NCBI GenBank assembly: GCA_963667875.2
Contig: CAXXGC010000013.1
Coordinates: 434,001 to 498,000, forward strand
Direction: 5' to 3'
Length of the DNA: 64,000 nt
Origin: JAEXOD01 sp963667875
GTDB taxonomy: Bacteria; Bacteroidota; Ignavibacteria; Ignavibacteriales; Melioribacteraceae
This document shows, piece after piece, positions 8,992-17,543 of the stretch. Both the position numbers and the translations under genes were made by a program. Each line of letters begins with the position of its first letter. The first letter of the stretch is position 1. A model generated the notes under the pieces. That model ran no database searches. It was not told the origin of the DNA and saw nothing but the letters and a program-made list of their open reading frames with translations.

Positions 8992-10500
8992 TTATTTTTC
9001 TGGACGCATTAATGGGAATAAGAGTACATCGCGAATTGAAGATTGATTTGTTAATAACATAGTAAGTCTATCAATACCAATTCCTAATCCGGCAGTTGGA
9101 GGCATTCCAAATTCTAAGGAACGGATAAAGTCTTCATCTATTTGATGAGCTTCATCGTCACCTTCTGATCTTGCAACTGCCTGTGATTCAAATCTTTCTC
9201 TTTGATCGATAGGATCGTTTAATTCACTAAAGGCATTACATATTTCCCGACCTAAAACAAATCCTTCAAACCTTTCAACAATGTTTTCTTTTTCCCTATG
9301 TTTTTTAGCCAAAGGAGATATTTCAATTGGATAATCAATAACAAAAGTAGGCTGGATTAATTCGGGCTGTATTGTAACTTCAAATAACTCATCAATCAGT
9401 TTGCCTTTACTTTCTTTACCGGTTAATTTAACATCATACTTTTTAATAACAGCTAATAAATCTTCTTTTGAACATGTTAAAATATCAAGACCAGTTCTAT
9501 TTTTTAATTCATCAACCATCGAAACTCGTTTCCATGGACCTTTAAAATCTATTTCTTTATCGTCAATAATAAATTTAGTTGAATTTTTAATTTTAATACA
9601 AACATTTTCAACCATATCTTCAACTAAAGTCATCATCCATTCATAATCATGATAAGCCACATATAATTCAAGCATTGTAAATTCAGGATTGTGTGTTTTA
9701 TCCATACCTTCATTTCTAAAATCTTTAGATATTTCATAAACACCGGTAAATCCGCCAACAATTAACCTTTTAAGATATAATTCATCGGCAATGCGCATAT
9801 ACAAATCCATATCTAAAGTATTATGATGAGTTACAAATGGTCTAGCTGCAGCACCACCATACATTGGTTGTAATATTGGTGTTTCAACTTCCAAATATCC
9901 TTTTTCATCTAAAAAGCTGCGTATAGAAGTAATAATTTTACTTCTTTTAACAAATACGTCTCTAATTTCGCTATTTACAAAAAGGTCAACATAACGTTGT
10001 CTATATCTTAATTCTTTATCAGTAAACTGATCAAAAACAGTTTTATTTCCATTTTCGTCTGTTACTTCTTTTGCAATTGGAATTGGTTTAAGTGTTTTGG
10101 CAAGGAGTTCTAAGTTTTTAGTATGTACAGAAATTTCTCCGGTTTTTGTTCTAAATACAAAACCCGAAACACCAATAATATCACCAATATCCAAAAGTTT
10201 GAACATATCGTATTTTTCATTAATTTCATCTTTTTTAAGATATATTTGAATTTTTCCACAATCATCCAATATGGTAGCAAATGAAGCTTTACCCATTCTT
10301 CTAATTGCCATAATTCTTCCGGCAATACTTACATCCTTGCCTTCGTAGTTTTCAAAATTTTCTTTAATTTCCGTGCTTTTTGAATTAACATCAAAACTGT
10401 ATGCAAAAGGGTTAATACCCATTTTTTTTATTTCCTCTAATTCTTCAAATCTTCTTTTAATTAGAGTATTCATATCTTCCGGTTGAACAAAATTTTCCAC
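8992..10500 (-). CDS. lysS: Lysyl-tRNA synthetase, class II
   Basis: A 502-residue class II aminoacyl-tRNA synthetase that charges tRNA-Lys. The N-terminal OB-fold anticodon-binding domain (about residues 40-150, VSIAGRIMAIRRMGKASFA) is followed by the catalytic core with motif 2 (FRNEGMDKTHNPEFTMLE) and motif 3 (GLGIGIDRLTMLLT). The protein ends LLFPLMRPEK, the family's usual C-terminus. The start is GTG, with AGGAG 6 bases upstream, immediately after dacB. It is full length and appears to be an ordinary housekeeping enzyme. Confidence 0.98.
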   Translation of the reverse strand: MENFVQPEDMNTLIKRRFEELEEIKKMGINPFAYSFDVNSKSTEIKENFENYEGKDVSIAGRIMAIRRMGKASFATILDDCGKIQIYLKKDEINEKYDMFKLLDIGDIIGVSGFVFRTKTGEISVHTKNLELLAKTLKPIPIAKEVTDENGNKTVFDQFTDKELRYRQRYVDLFVNSEIRDVFVKRSKIITSIRSFLDEKGYLEVETPILQPMYGGAAARPFVTHHNTLDMDLYMRIADELYLKRLIVGGFTGVYEISKDFRNEGMDKTHNPEFTMLELYVAYHDYEWMMTLVEDMVENVCIKIKNSTKFIIDDKEIDFKGPWKRVSMVDELKNRTGLDILTCSKEDLLAVIKKYDVKLTGKESKGKLIDELFEVTIQPELIQPTFVIDYPIEISPLAKKHREKENIVERFEGFVLGREICNAFSELNDPIDQRERFESQAVARSEGDDEAHQIDEDFIRSLEFGMPPTAGLGIGIDRLTMLLTNQSSIRDVLLFPLMRPEK

Positions 10501-10511
10501 TTTTTCTCCTG

Positions 10512-12020
10512 CTACTGTTTTCTTGAAAAATTAACTAATCGAACACAAACCATATCCTGCAAATATTGCGCTAAAGATGAGGGAACTAAAGCATTATTAA
10601 CTATCATTGAAAAAACCAATGGTTCATCATCCATTGTGTTAAGATATCCTGAAAGGGCTGTAACACCCGATAAATATCCGGTTTTTCCACGTACATTATT
10701 TTCTGCTGCAGTATTTTTCATTCTTTCGGCAAGTGTTCCGTCTCTACCGGCAATTGGCAGAGAATTATAAAAAGCCTTAAATTGATTACTTTTATACATA
10801 TAACTTAAAAGATTTACTATTTGTTTTGGTGTCACCCAATCAAGCCGCGATAACCCCGATCCGTCAGAGATCGATAAATTATCAATATTTATTCCCATTG
10901 CTTCAAATATTTCGCGCATAGCTTTTACACCGTTTTCAACCGTTCCATAATTAAGCATTTCATAACCAATTGTTTTTAACAATTGTTCGGCATAAAAATT
11001 ATTACTGTTTTTATTGGTTTCTTTAACTATATCCGAAAGTTTTACTGATGTATGTTCAAATAATTGGAACATATCATCATAATTTAATTTATGAGTCTCT
11101 TTATCTGCATCAGTAGCGTATCCATCTAAAACAATACCGCTTTTTTCTAAAACGTCCGCAAACGAATTTACAGTAAAATCCGTAGGGTCATCAACTGCTA
11201 TATATTCAACAATTGGATCTGAGCCTGCTTTAATTGTTCCCTTTACTGTAACAATGTCGTTTCTTCTACTGCGTAACAATTGAATATCTTTATTATTATT
11301 ATCTTCAGCAGGTACTGTATTTACTTTATTAACAAAATAATATGTTTTAATATTAGGTTGAATTTCAATTTCTGCCGGAAAATTGTTTGATCCGGGAATA
11401 ATATTAACATTAATACAGTTATTATTAAAACTTAAAGCACCTGAAGGCGGAGCAAACCAAGAATATTCATAATCTCTTGACCACCCATAACCATAACCTT
11501 TTTCATCAAAAATATCATCATCACCAATAACATCGCCGGAAATTCTTAATATATTTTTGCTTTTTAATGAATCAATCCATTTCCATAACACAGCGTTAAT
11601 ATCACCTTCAGTAAATCTGTTCGAAATGGTGGGGTCACCGGAACCACTAATCACTAAATCCCCGTCTAAAACTCCATTCTTAATTTCACCATCAGCAAAT
11701 ATTTTGGTTTTATATCTGTATTTATCACCCAATAGCAGTAAAGCCGCAGATGTTGTAAATAATTTCATGTTTGAAGCAGGTATAAATAATTTATCAGCGT
11801 TACGTTTGTAAATTATTTCACCAGTCTTAAGGGATTTAATTAAAACTCCCCAAAATGCATTTAAAAAATTAGTATCATTAAAAATATCATCCAACTGGTT
11901 ACGCAGCTCTTGAACAGAAATACCATTGTTCTTCTGCTGAACAGCAATACTGTCTTTATATTCGTATGAATATACTGCACTAGTGAATAATATTATTAAT
12001 AATAAGGTCTTATTTAGCAT
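10512..12020 (-). CDS. dacB: D-alanyl-D-alanine carboxypeptidase/endopeptidase (PBP4 type)
   Basis: A 502-residue periplasmic penicillin-binding protein of the S13/DacB family. It removes terminal D-Ala and cleaves peptide cross-links in peptidoglycan. A signal peptide begins at MLNKTLLLIILFTSAVYS, so the ATG at 12020 is preferred over a TTG seven codons upstream. The serine motif ASNMK (SxxK) is near residue 75, SDGSG and NSNNF lie in the SxN regions, and GKTGYLSG is the KTG box. The domain II/III insertion between SxxK and SxN is present. The start overlaps the end of the pseudouridine synthase gene by about 11 bases. Confidence 0.94.
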   Translation of the reverse strand: MLNKTLLLIILFTSAVYSYEYKDSIAVQQKNNGISVQELRNQLDDIFNDTNFLNAFWGVLIKSLKTGEIIYKRNADKLFIPASNMKLFTTSAALLLLGDKYRYKTKIFADGEIKNGVLDGDLVISGSGDPTISNRFTEGDINAVLWKWIDSLKSKNILRISGDVIGDDDIFDEKGYGYGWSRDYEYSWFAPPSGALSFNNNCINVNIIPGSNNFPAEIEIQPNIKTYYFVNKVNTVPAEDNNNKDIQLLRSRRNDIVTVKGTIKAGSDPIVEYIAVDDPTDFTVNSFADVLEKSGIVLDGYATDADKETHKLNYDDMFQLFEHTSVKLSDIVKETNKNSNNFYAEQLLKTIGYEMLNYGTVENGVKAMREIFEAMGINIDNLSISDGSGLSRLDWVTPKQIVNLLSYMYKSNQFKAFYNSLPIAGRDGTLAERMKNTAAENNVRGKTGYLSGVTALSGYLNTMDDEPLVFSMIVNNALVPSSLAQYLQDMVCVRLVNFSRKQ

Positions 12021-12747
12021 GGGTCTCAATAAACATTTCAATAATTTTTTTATCTAATTTAATATAAGTACCAAGTTTAATGTTTTGTAGTTCAAAACTT
12101 CCAAATCTAATTCTATGCAGCGATTCAACTTTATAACCTAAGGCGTTAAACATTTTTTTTACAAAATGATACCTTCCTTCCATTGTTACAACATTGTAAT
12201 ATTTGGTGGATTTTTTTGAAACAGTATAAAGTCTTTCAAATGTACTTTTTTTCCTATCCAAATATACACCTGCTAAAAACTTTTCTTGATCTTTTTCCAA
12301 AATTTCTCTATCCAATTTTACAACATATTCTCTTTCAATATTATTTTTGGGATGCATCAATAAGTTAGCAAAATCACCATCGTTTGTTAACAAAAGCAAT
12401 CCGGTTGTATCTCTGTCTAATCTACCAATAGGAAAAATCCTTTTAGTTGTTTTTATCAGATCCATTACTATAGGTCTATTTTTTTCATCATCCGTAGTGG
12501 TGATATAACCTTTAGGTTTATTCAAAATATAATATACTTTTTCGGGAATACGAACTTTTTCACCGTCAACAGAAATAATATCTTTAACAGGATCAACTTT
12601 TACAGCAAGTTCTGCAACTGTTTTGCCGTTTACATCAACCCTTCCTGTAACAATTAACTCTTCTACTTTTCTTCTGGAATCCATTCCGCAATCGGCTAAA
12701 TATTTATTCAGCCTCACCAGATTGGTCGTTTTCTTCAATGTTTTCAT
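12010..12747 (-). CDS. RsuA/RluB-family 23S/16S pseudouridine synthase
   Basis: A 245-residue rRNA pseudouridine synthase. An N-terminal S4 RNA-binding domain (VRLNKYLADCGMDSRRKVEE) is followed by the catalytic domain with motif I GRLDRDTTGLLLLTNDG containing the nucleophilic Asp, and a C-terminal GRYHFVKKMFNALGYKVESL segment. Gene order behind scpA-scpB is typical for RluB, so 23S rRNA modification is likely, but RsuA cannot be excluded. The ATG at 12747 overlaps scpB by 44 bases. A GTG at 12717 that overlaps by 14 bases is an alternative start. Confidence 0.92.
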   Translation of the reverse strand: MKTLKKTTNLVRLNKYLADCGMDSRRKVEELIVTGRVDVNGKTVAELAVKVDPVKDIISVDGEKVRIPEKVYYILNKPKGYITTTDDEKNRPIVMDLIKTTKRIFPIGRLDRDTTGLLLLTNDGDFANLLMHPKNNIEREYVVKLDREILEKDQEKFLAGVYLDRKKSTFERLYTVSKKSTKYYNVVTMEGRYHFVKKMFNALGYKVESLHRIRFGSFELQNIKLGTYIKLDKKIIEMFIETHAK

Positions 12748-13357
12748 TTTCTGCCATCTCTTCAATTTGATTCATTAATAATTTTCTTTTTTGTTCTTGA
12801 AAATCTGCATCCTGCATAATTTCTTCTATTTCCCTTGGTTTTGGCAAATCAGAAAGTTTATTCAAACCAAAATAAATTAAGAATGTATCGGTTGTAACAT
12901 ATAACAAAGGGCGTCCAATTGTTTCAGCTCTCCCCTTTATTGTAATCAGATTTTTTTCCAGAAGAGTATTTATCATATAATCGGAATTAACTCCGCGTAT
13001 CGATTCGATTTCTGGTTTTGTAATCGGTTGTTTATACGCAATAATTGCCAATGTTTCAAGTGCCGCTTGACTAAGTCTTCTACTGCTTTTTTCAGAGGAT
13101 AAATAACCAACATATTTGGCATATTCAGGTCGGGTTGCAAATAGATAACCGTTAGAAACACGTAAAATATTAACCGCTATTTCGCTTGTTTTATATTTTT
13201 CATTTAATTCGTCAACTACCGTATCAATATCAGCAACATTTAGATCAACATCATCGCCATCAATTTCTTTAACTGCTTTTACTATTTCTGTTGCCGCAAG
13301 TGGTTCTTCTGCCGCAAAAATTAGTGCTTCAACAACAGTTGTGTAGATTTTATCCAT
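12704..13357 (-). CDS. scpB: Segregation and condensation protein B
   Basis: A 217-residue ScpB, the winged-helix kleisin partner that works with ScpA and SMC in chromosome condensation. Recognisable segments are VVEALIFAAEEPLAATEI at the N-terminus, SQAALETLAIIAYKQPITKP (the hallmark motif, about residue 95) and GRPLLYVTT near residue 147. The C-terminal acidic tail (about residues 185-217) is low complexity. It overlaps scpA by 8 bases and the following pseudouridine synthase gene, so the three should be translationally coupled. Confidence 0.96.
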   Translation of the reverse strand: MDKIYTTVVEALIFAAEEPLAATEIVKAVKEIDGDDVDLNVADIDTVVDELNEKYKTSEIAVNILRVSNGYLFATRPEYAKYVGYLSSEKSSRRLSQAALETLAIIAYKQPITKPEIESIRGVNSDYMINTLLEKNLITIKGRAETIGRPLLYVTTDTFLIYFGLNKLSDLPKPREIEEIMQDADFQEQKRKLLMNQIEEMAENENIEENDQSGEAE

Positions 13358-14069
13358 TATCGTTACCGTATATTATAAAATCATTAAAATTCGGCGATTC
13401 TTTTAATCCAATTGATCCGGCTTTAATTAGTTCAAGCAATGCAATAAATGTAACAATTATCCTTATTTTTTCTGACATTTCTTTAACTAACTCAATAAAA
13501 TTTAGTTCTTTTTTTTCTTTTAACTTTTTCAAAATATAATTAATCTGTTCGTCAATTGACACATTTAATTTTTTAATTTGATGAACAAATTCTTTAGGTT
13601 TTTCCATCAAAGCGTTCTTAAATGCTTTCATCAAATCGTACAAAGTAATATTTTTTAATAGTTTTTGAACATCAGTAAATGTTTCCCGTTCATCGTAATC
13701 AAAATTTCCGCGATATGTAAGCTTGCGTTGATCCGATTCAAAAAAAGATAACTCTTCCGACATTTCTTTGTATCGTTTATATTCTAAAAGCGCATTTACT
13801 AAATCGGAACGAGGGTCAATTTCTTCACCAACTTCATTTTTTTCTCTTGGCAATAACATTTTAACTTTAATCTGCATTAAAGTTGAAGCCATAAGAATAA
13901 AATCACCTGCAATTTCAAGGTCTAATTTTTCAATTAAAATCATATAATCCATAAAATCATTTGTTATTTTTGAAATTGGAATATCATAAATATCCAATTC
14001 ATCACGTTTTATAAAAAACAACAAAAGATCTAACGGCCCTTCAAAAGTAGGTAACACAATTTTATACAA
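13350..14069 (-). CDS. scpA: Segregation and condensation protein A (kleisin)
   Basis: A 239-residue kleisin subunit of the SMC-ScpAB complex. The N-terminal domain carries FEGPLDLLLFFIKRDELDIY, the SMC-neck-binding motif. The middle is charged and helical, and the C-terminal winged helix (FIELVKEMSEKIRIIVTFIA) binds the SMC head. The start codon is TTG at 14069, directly after the trpS stop, with GGATAGGATAG upstream; no closer ATG gives the conserved N-terminus. It is followed by scpB with an 8-base overlap. Confidence 0.96.
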   Translation of the reverse strand: MYKIVLPTFEGPLDLLLFFIKRDELDIYDIPISKITNDFMDYMILIEKLDLEIAGDFILMASTLMQIKVKMLLPREKNEVGEEIDPRSDLVNALLEYKRYKEMSEELSFFESDQRKLTYRGNFDYDERETFTDVQKLLKNITLYDLMKAFKNALMEKPKEFVHQIKKLNVSIDEQINYILKKLKEKKELNFIELVKEMSEKIRIIVTFIALLELIKAGSIGLKESPNFNDFIIYGNDNG

Positions 14070-15050
14070 CTATCCTATCCTCATCTTTGATCTAACATCA
14101 TTCATGGTAAAATTTGCAACTTCTTTAGCTCGTTTTTCACCATCAAAAAGAATATTTTTAACTATATCGATGTTATTTTCGTAATAATTTCTTTTTTCAA
14201 TAATTGGCTCCAAAAATTCATTAATTTTTGCAGCGCATTTTAATTTACAATCAACACAACCTAAAGCTCCGGTACGGCATCCGTTTTCAATTTCTGAAAC
14301 TGAATCAGAATTAAATTTTTTATGATAATTAAAAATCAAACAAACTTCGGGATGACCCGGGTCATTTTTACGAAGTTTTAGCGGATCTGTTTTTGCTTTT
14401 TTTAATTTGTTAATTACTTCATCAGCTTTATCACTTAATAAAATTGTATTATTAAGCGATTTACTCATTTTAGCATTTCCATCCAATCCAACTAAACGCG
14501 AAAATTGAGTTAATAAAGGTTCAGGTTCCGGAAAAGTTAATCCGTATTGATTATTAAATCTTCTTGCAATTTCTCTCGAAATTTCAACATGCGGAACTTG
14601 ATCATCACCAACAGGAACAGCATCCCCTTTGTAAAGTAATATATCAGCTGCTTGTAATACAGGATATCCTAAGTAGCCATAAGAAATATTTTCCATATTT
14701 AAATCTCTTACTTGATCTTTAAGTGTCGGATTTCTTTCTAATCTAGCTGATGTAATTAACATACTAAAAATTAAAAATAATTCTGTATGTTCTTTTATAG
14801 CTGACTGTCTAAAAAATGGACATTTTTCAGGATTTAATCCAACAGCAAGCCAATCAATTACCATTTGAATAGTATTATCATAAACATCATCACAATTTAA
14901 TGATGTAGTCAAAACATGATAATCTGCAACCAGATGAAAACTTTCATATTCATTTTGCAGTTTTATCCAATTTTCTAAAGCACCAACATAATGCCCAATA
15001 TGCAATTTCCCGGTTGGGCGCATTCCGCTAAGTATTCGTTTTTTATTCAT
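14070..15050 (-). CDS. trpS: Tryptophanyl-tRNA synthetase
   Basis: A 326-residue class I synthetase that charges tRNA-Trp. The ATG at 15050 gives MNKKRILSGMRPTGKLHIGH, placing the HIGH ATP-binding motif at the expected position. KMSKS appears in DGNAKMSKSLNNTI (about residue 195). CRTGALGCVDCK near residue 270 is a cysteine-bearing segment often found in this subfamily. A TTG three codons upstream is a weaker alternative start. scpA begins directly after its stop codon. Confidence 0.97.
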   Translation of the reverse strand: MNKKRILSGMRPTGKLHIGHYVGALENWIKLQNEYESFHLVADYHVLTTSLNCDDVYDNTIQMVIDWLAVGLNPEKCPFFRQSAIKEHTELFLIFSMLITSARLERNPTLKDQVRDLNMENISYGYLGYPVLQAADILLYKGDAVPVGDDQVPHVEISREIARRFNNQYGLTFPEPEPLLTQFSRLVGLDGNAKMSKSLNNTILLSDKADEVINKLKKAKTDPLKLRKNDPGHPEVCLIFNYHKKFNSDSVSEIENGCRTGALGCVDCKLKCAAKINEFLEPIIEKRNYYENNIDIVKNILFDGEKRAKEVANFTMNDVRSKMRIG

Positions 15051-15171
15051 ATCTCGCAAAGTTAATTTTTAAACAAACTTAAAAATAATAAATTTTTAAG
15101 ACTGTTGTAAGGGAAATAAAGGATTAATTTTAATTTTGACAAGTTTTTATAAATAGATTTATTATAAAACA

Positions 15172-15693
15172 TTATTTATTAAACAGATAAGGTTTCCACA
15201 GTTCGTTTATTCTTCCAAAATTGTTCATTATAAACATAATATGATTTGGGCGGTAAGGATTAATTTTTAAAATTAAATTTGCTTCGTGTAATGTCCTATC
15301 CCCTTTTTTATTGTTACAAGGCAAACAGGCAGTTACCATATTTTCCCAAACATCTTCTCCGCCCTTCGATTTTGGTACTATATGATCAATAGTTAAAGGC
15401 AAATCCGATCTGCCGCAATAAGCACATTTATAACCATCCCTCCGCAAAATATTTTTTCTTGAAAGAATAACTTTTTTGTATGGTCTTGTAATATAGTTAT
15501 TTAAACGAATTACACTTGGGAAAGGGAAATTTTTATTTATTGTGTTTACAACTTTTTGAGTATTTACAACAATAATTTGAGCTTTTTCGCGTATAATAAG
15601 GATAATTGCCTTTTTTACAGTACAAATTGACAGAGGTTCGTAGTTTTGATTTAACATCAAAACTTTTGCGTTAAGCAAATTCCCGGAATTCAC
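15172..15693 (-). CDS. HNH endonuclease
   Basis: A 173-residue protein of the stand-alone HNH nuclease family found widely in Bacteroidetes and Cyanobacteria. It has the N-terminal VLMLNQNYEPLSICTVKKAI module, then CAYCGRSDLPLTIDHIVPKS with a zinc-binding CxxC pair and the catalytic DH, then NMVTACLPCNNKKGDRT carrying the second CxxC-type pair and the HNH asparagine. The substrate is unknown; the family lacks clear mobile-element association. The start codon appears to be GTG at 15693, although an ATG 12 codons later is possible. A 120-base AT-rich gap separates it from trpS. Confidence 0.88.
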   Translation of the reverse strand: MNSGNLLNAKVLMLNQNYEPLSICTVKKAIILIIREKAQIIVVNTQKVVNTINKNFPFPSVIRLNNYITRPYKKVILSRKNILRRDGYKCAYCGRSDLPLTIDHIVPKSKGGEDVWENMVTACLPCNNKKGDRTLHEANLILKINPYRPNHIMFIMNNFGRINELWKPYLFNK

Positions 15694-15776
15694 TTTGCTT
15701 TCGAAATTCTGCCTCTCTAAATTTATATAAAATTATAAACTGTAATTTACAACTAAATAATGTAAATTGAAATAAT

Positions 15777-16877
15777 TTATTTGCTTTTACTTATAATACC
15801 ACCCGCCAATACAAATCCATCTTTATCATAAATAACTAATGATTGTCCCGGTGTGATGGATAATTTAGGGTTTTCAAATTTTAGACTTAATCTATTATTA
15901 TCAACTGCTGTAATTTCAGCACCAGCCGGAATGTCCATATATCTAATTTTAGCAAATACTTTTTCACCAATAAAAAATGAATTTGTGCTCACATAATTTA
16001 TATCGTCAGCTTCTAATTCATATTTTAATAATTCTTCTTTATCACCAACAAATATTTTGTTCCCCTCGTAATCTATATTTGTAACATAAGCTGGTTTACC
16101 AAAAGCCATTCCTAGTCCCTTTCTTTGACCTATAGTATAAAATGGAATACCTTTATGACTGCCAACTTTTTTACCCTTGTATATTAAATCCCCTCCTGTA
16201 ATTTTTTCAATTAAATCAGGTGATTTTTCTCTCAAAAATCTTTCATAATTGTTATCAGCCACAAAACATATTTCCTGGCTATCCGGTTTTTTGGCTGTCT
16301 TTAATTCAAAATCTGTTGCTAATTGCCTAACTTCTTCTTTTGTATAATTAGCTAATGGAAAAATTGTACGACTTAAACTATTTTGCGTTAAACCCCATAA
16401 AGCGTATGATTGATCTTTTTTTGTATCTTTACCGGTTTTTAACTTATATCTGTTTATTTTTTCATCATAAACAACGTTTGCATAATGGCCGGTTGCAATG
16501 TATTTTGCCTCAAGGCTATCCGCTTTTTTTATTAATTCATCCCATTTAATTTTACGGTTGCAAATTACACAAGGATTAGGAGTACGCCCATGTAAATATT
16601 CGTCAACAAAATTATTTATAACTTCATTTTCAAAGCTTTCGGTAAAATCAAAAGTATAATGAGGGGAATTTAATTTGGAAGCAACACTTTTTGCATCAAA
16701 AACAGCATCAAGCGAACAACAACCCGATTCATGTTTGGGTGCACCGCCAACTTCCATAAAACCCCATGTTTTCATGGTAACACCAATAATTTCATAACCC
16801 TGTTGTACCAATAAGGCAGCTGCTACAGATGAATCAACTCCCCCGCTCATGGCTACTATTACTCTATTTTCGTTCAA
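15777..16877 (-). CDS. mnmA: tRNA-specific 2-thiouridylase MnmA
   Basis: A 366-residue enzyme that installs the 2-thio group on wobble uridine 34 of tRNA. The PP-loop ATP pyrophosphatase motif VAMSGGVDSSVAAALL is at the N-terminus. The first catalytic cysteine is in TPNPCVICNRKIKWD (about residue 101) and the second in DSQEICFVADNNYERFL (about residue 202). The C-terminal beta-barrel contains PGQSLVIYDKDGFVLAGG. The start is TTG, with AAGGAAA at good spacing. No other sulfur-relay genes are nearby. Confidence 0.97.
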   Translation of the reverse strand: MNENRVIVAMSGGVDSSVAAALLVQQGYEIIGVTMKTWGFMEVGGAPKHESGCCSLDAVFDAKSVASKLNSPHYTFDFTESFENEVINNFVDEYLHGRTPNPCVICNRKIKWDELIKKADSLEAKYIATGHYANVVYDEKINRYKLKTGKDTKKDQSYALWGLTQNSLSRTIFPLANYTKEEVRQLATDFELKTAKKPDSQEICFVADNNYERFLREKSPDLIEKITGGDLIYKGKKVGSHKGIPFYTIGQRKGLGMAFGKPAYVTNIDYEGNKIFVGDKEELLKYELEADDINYVSTNSFFIGEKVFAKIRYMDIPAGAEITAVDNNRLSLKFENPKLSITPGQSLVIYDKDGFVLAGGIISKSK

Positions 16878-16944
16878 TTTATTTCCTTTCTTTTATAAAC
16901 AACTAATATATAATTAGTTTTGTAAATTTCAAATATTATTTCAA

Positions 16945-16976
16945 CTACAATAATGTCATCCCTTCGGGATTATTTA
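16945..16976 (+). repeat. Dispersed intergenic repeat, copy 1
   Basis: About 32 bases with core ATGTCATCCCTTC followed by GGGATTATTTA. It matches the copy at 52381-52413 with two differences, and more loosely the copies at 52334-52360 and 30544-30570 (reverse strand). All four lie between genes. The short inverted CCCTTC-GGG portion could form a small hairpin. The origin is unknown. Confidence 0.7.
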
Positions 16977-17082
16977 ATGTATACAATAATTTATATATGC
17001 AATTTCAACACTGCATGTTAAAAGCTGTGGTTATTAACAAAACGACCAATACACAGCATTTACATTGAACAACACTGTAAAT

Positions 17083-17110
17083 AATTCAACCCCGCAAAAG
17101 GGGTTGAATT
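17083..17110. repeat. Intergenic 11-bp stem hairpin
   Basis: AATTCAACCCC, a 6-base loop, then GGGGTTGAATT: a perfect 11-bp inverted repeat 50 bases downstream of the acpS stop. There is no clear T-run after the stem on the minus strand, so it is a weak terminator candidate. It resembles the CAACCCC/GGGGTTG hairpins in the 29.8-30.3 kb island, which suggests a repeat family. Confidence 0.6.
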
Positions 17111-17159
17111 ATATGTATAAACAATATTTGTTAATTTAATGTTTAATAACGCATTAATT

Positions 17160-17540
17160 TTAGTTGGATTTATAAAATAAAACTGCATTACTTACAACAT
17201 AATTATCGGAATGACTTAATGAAATCAGAATATCTTTATCATCACCTAAATACTCCTGCATTTTACCATAAGTATTAACTTTAGGAGTTCCATCCGGTTC
17301 ATTATAAACTTCCATATCCTGCCAATTAAAAGAAGGCAATTTGCTTGAAGAAAACGCTTTAATTATTGCTTCTTTTGCAGCAAAACGTGCTGCATAATGC
17401 TGATATTTATTTTTTTTACTATTGCAATAATTTATTTCAACACTAGTAAAAATTTTATTTACAAAATGATCACCGTAAGAATCGATGCTTTTTTTTATTC
17501 TGTCAATTTCAATTATATCTATTCCAATTCCAATTATCAT
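17160..17540 (-). CDS. acpS: Holo-[acyl-carrier-protein] synthase
   Basis: A 126-residue 4'-phosphopantetheinyl transferase that activates acyl carrier protein for fatty acid synthesis. Both signature motifs are present: GIGIDIIEIDRIKKS at the N-terminus with the Mg-binding Asp, and ARFAAKEAIIKAF near residue 62. It ends with the usual SLSHSDNYVVSNAVLF strand. The size is normal for the family. The ATG at 17540 lies 3 bases after the ggt stop, so the two are probably cotranscribed. Confidence 0.96.
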   Translation of the reverse strand: MIIGIGIDIIEIDRIKKSIDSYGDHFVNKIFTSVEINYCNSKKNKYQHYAARFAAKEAIIKAFSSSKLPSFNWQDMEVYNEPDGTPKVNTYGKMQEYLGDDKDILISLSHSDNYVVSNAVLFYKSN

Positions 17541-17543
17541 AAA

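Larger units (their letters stand above)
16878..17159. other. Intergenic repeat island
   Basis: A 282-base gene-free stretch between acpS and mnmA. It holds one copy of a dispersed repeat (about 16945-16976) and a strong palindromic hairpin (17083-17110), separated by AT-rich sequence with a partial TGTTGTTC/AACACTG-rich segment. No convincing ORF or known RNA family was seen. Confidence 0.6.

Noticed and set aside
15136..15172. TTGACA followed by AT-rich sequence, promoter-like on the plus strand
   Set aside because: No plus-strand gene follows, and the spacing to a TATAAA box is 21 bases.
15172..15693. Homing endonuclease or defence nuclease for the HNH protein
   Set aside because: It belongs to a stable, chromosomally conserved family, sits beside housekeeping genes, and has no mobile element or restriction partner nearby.
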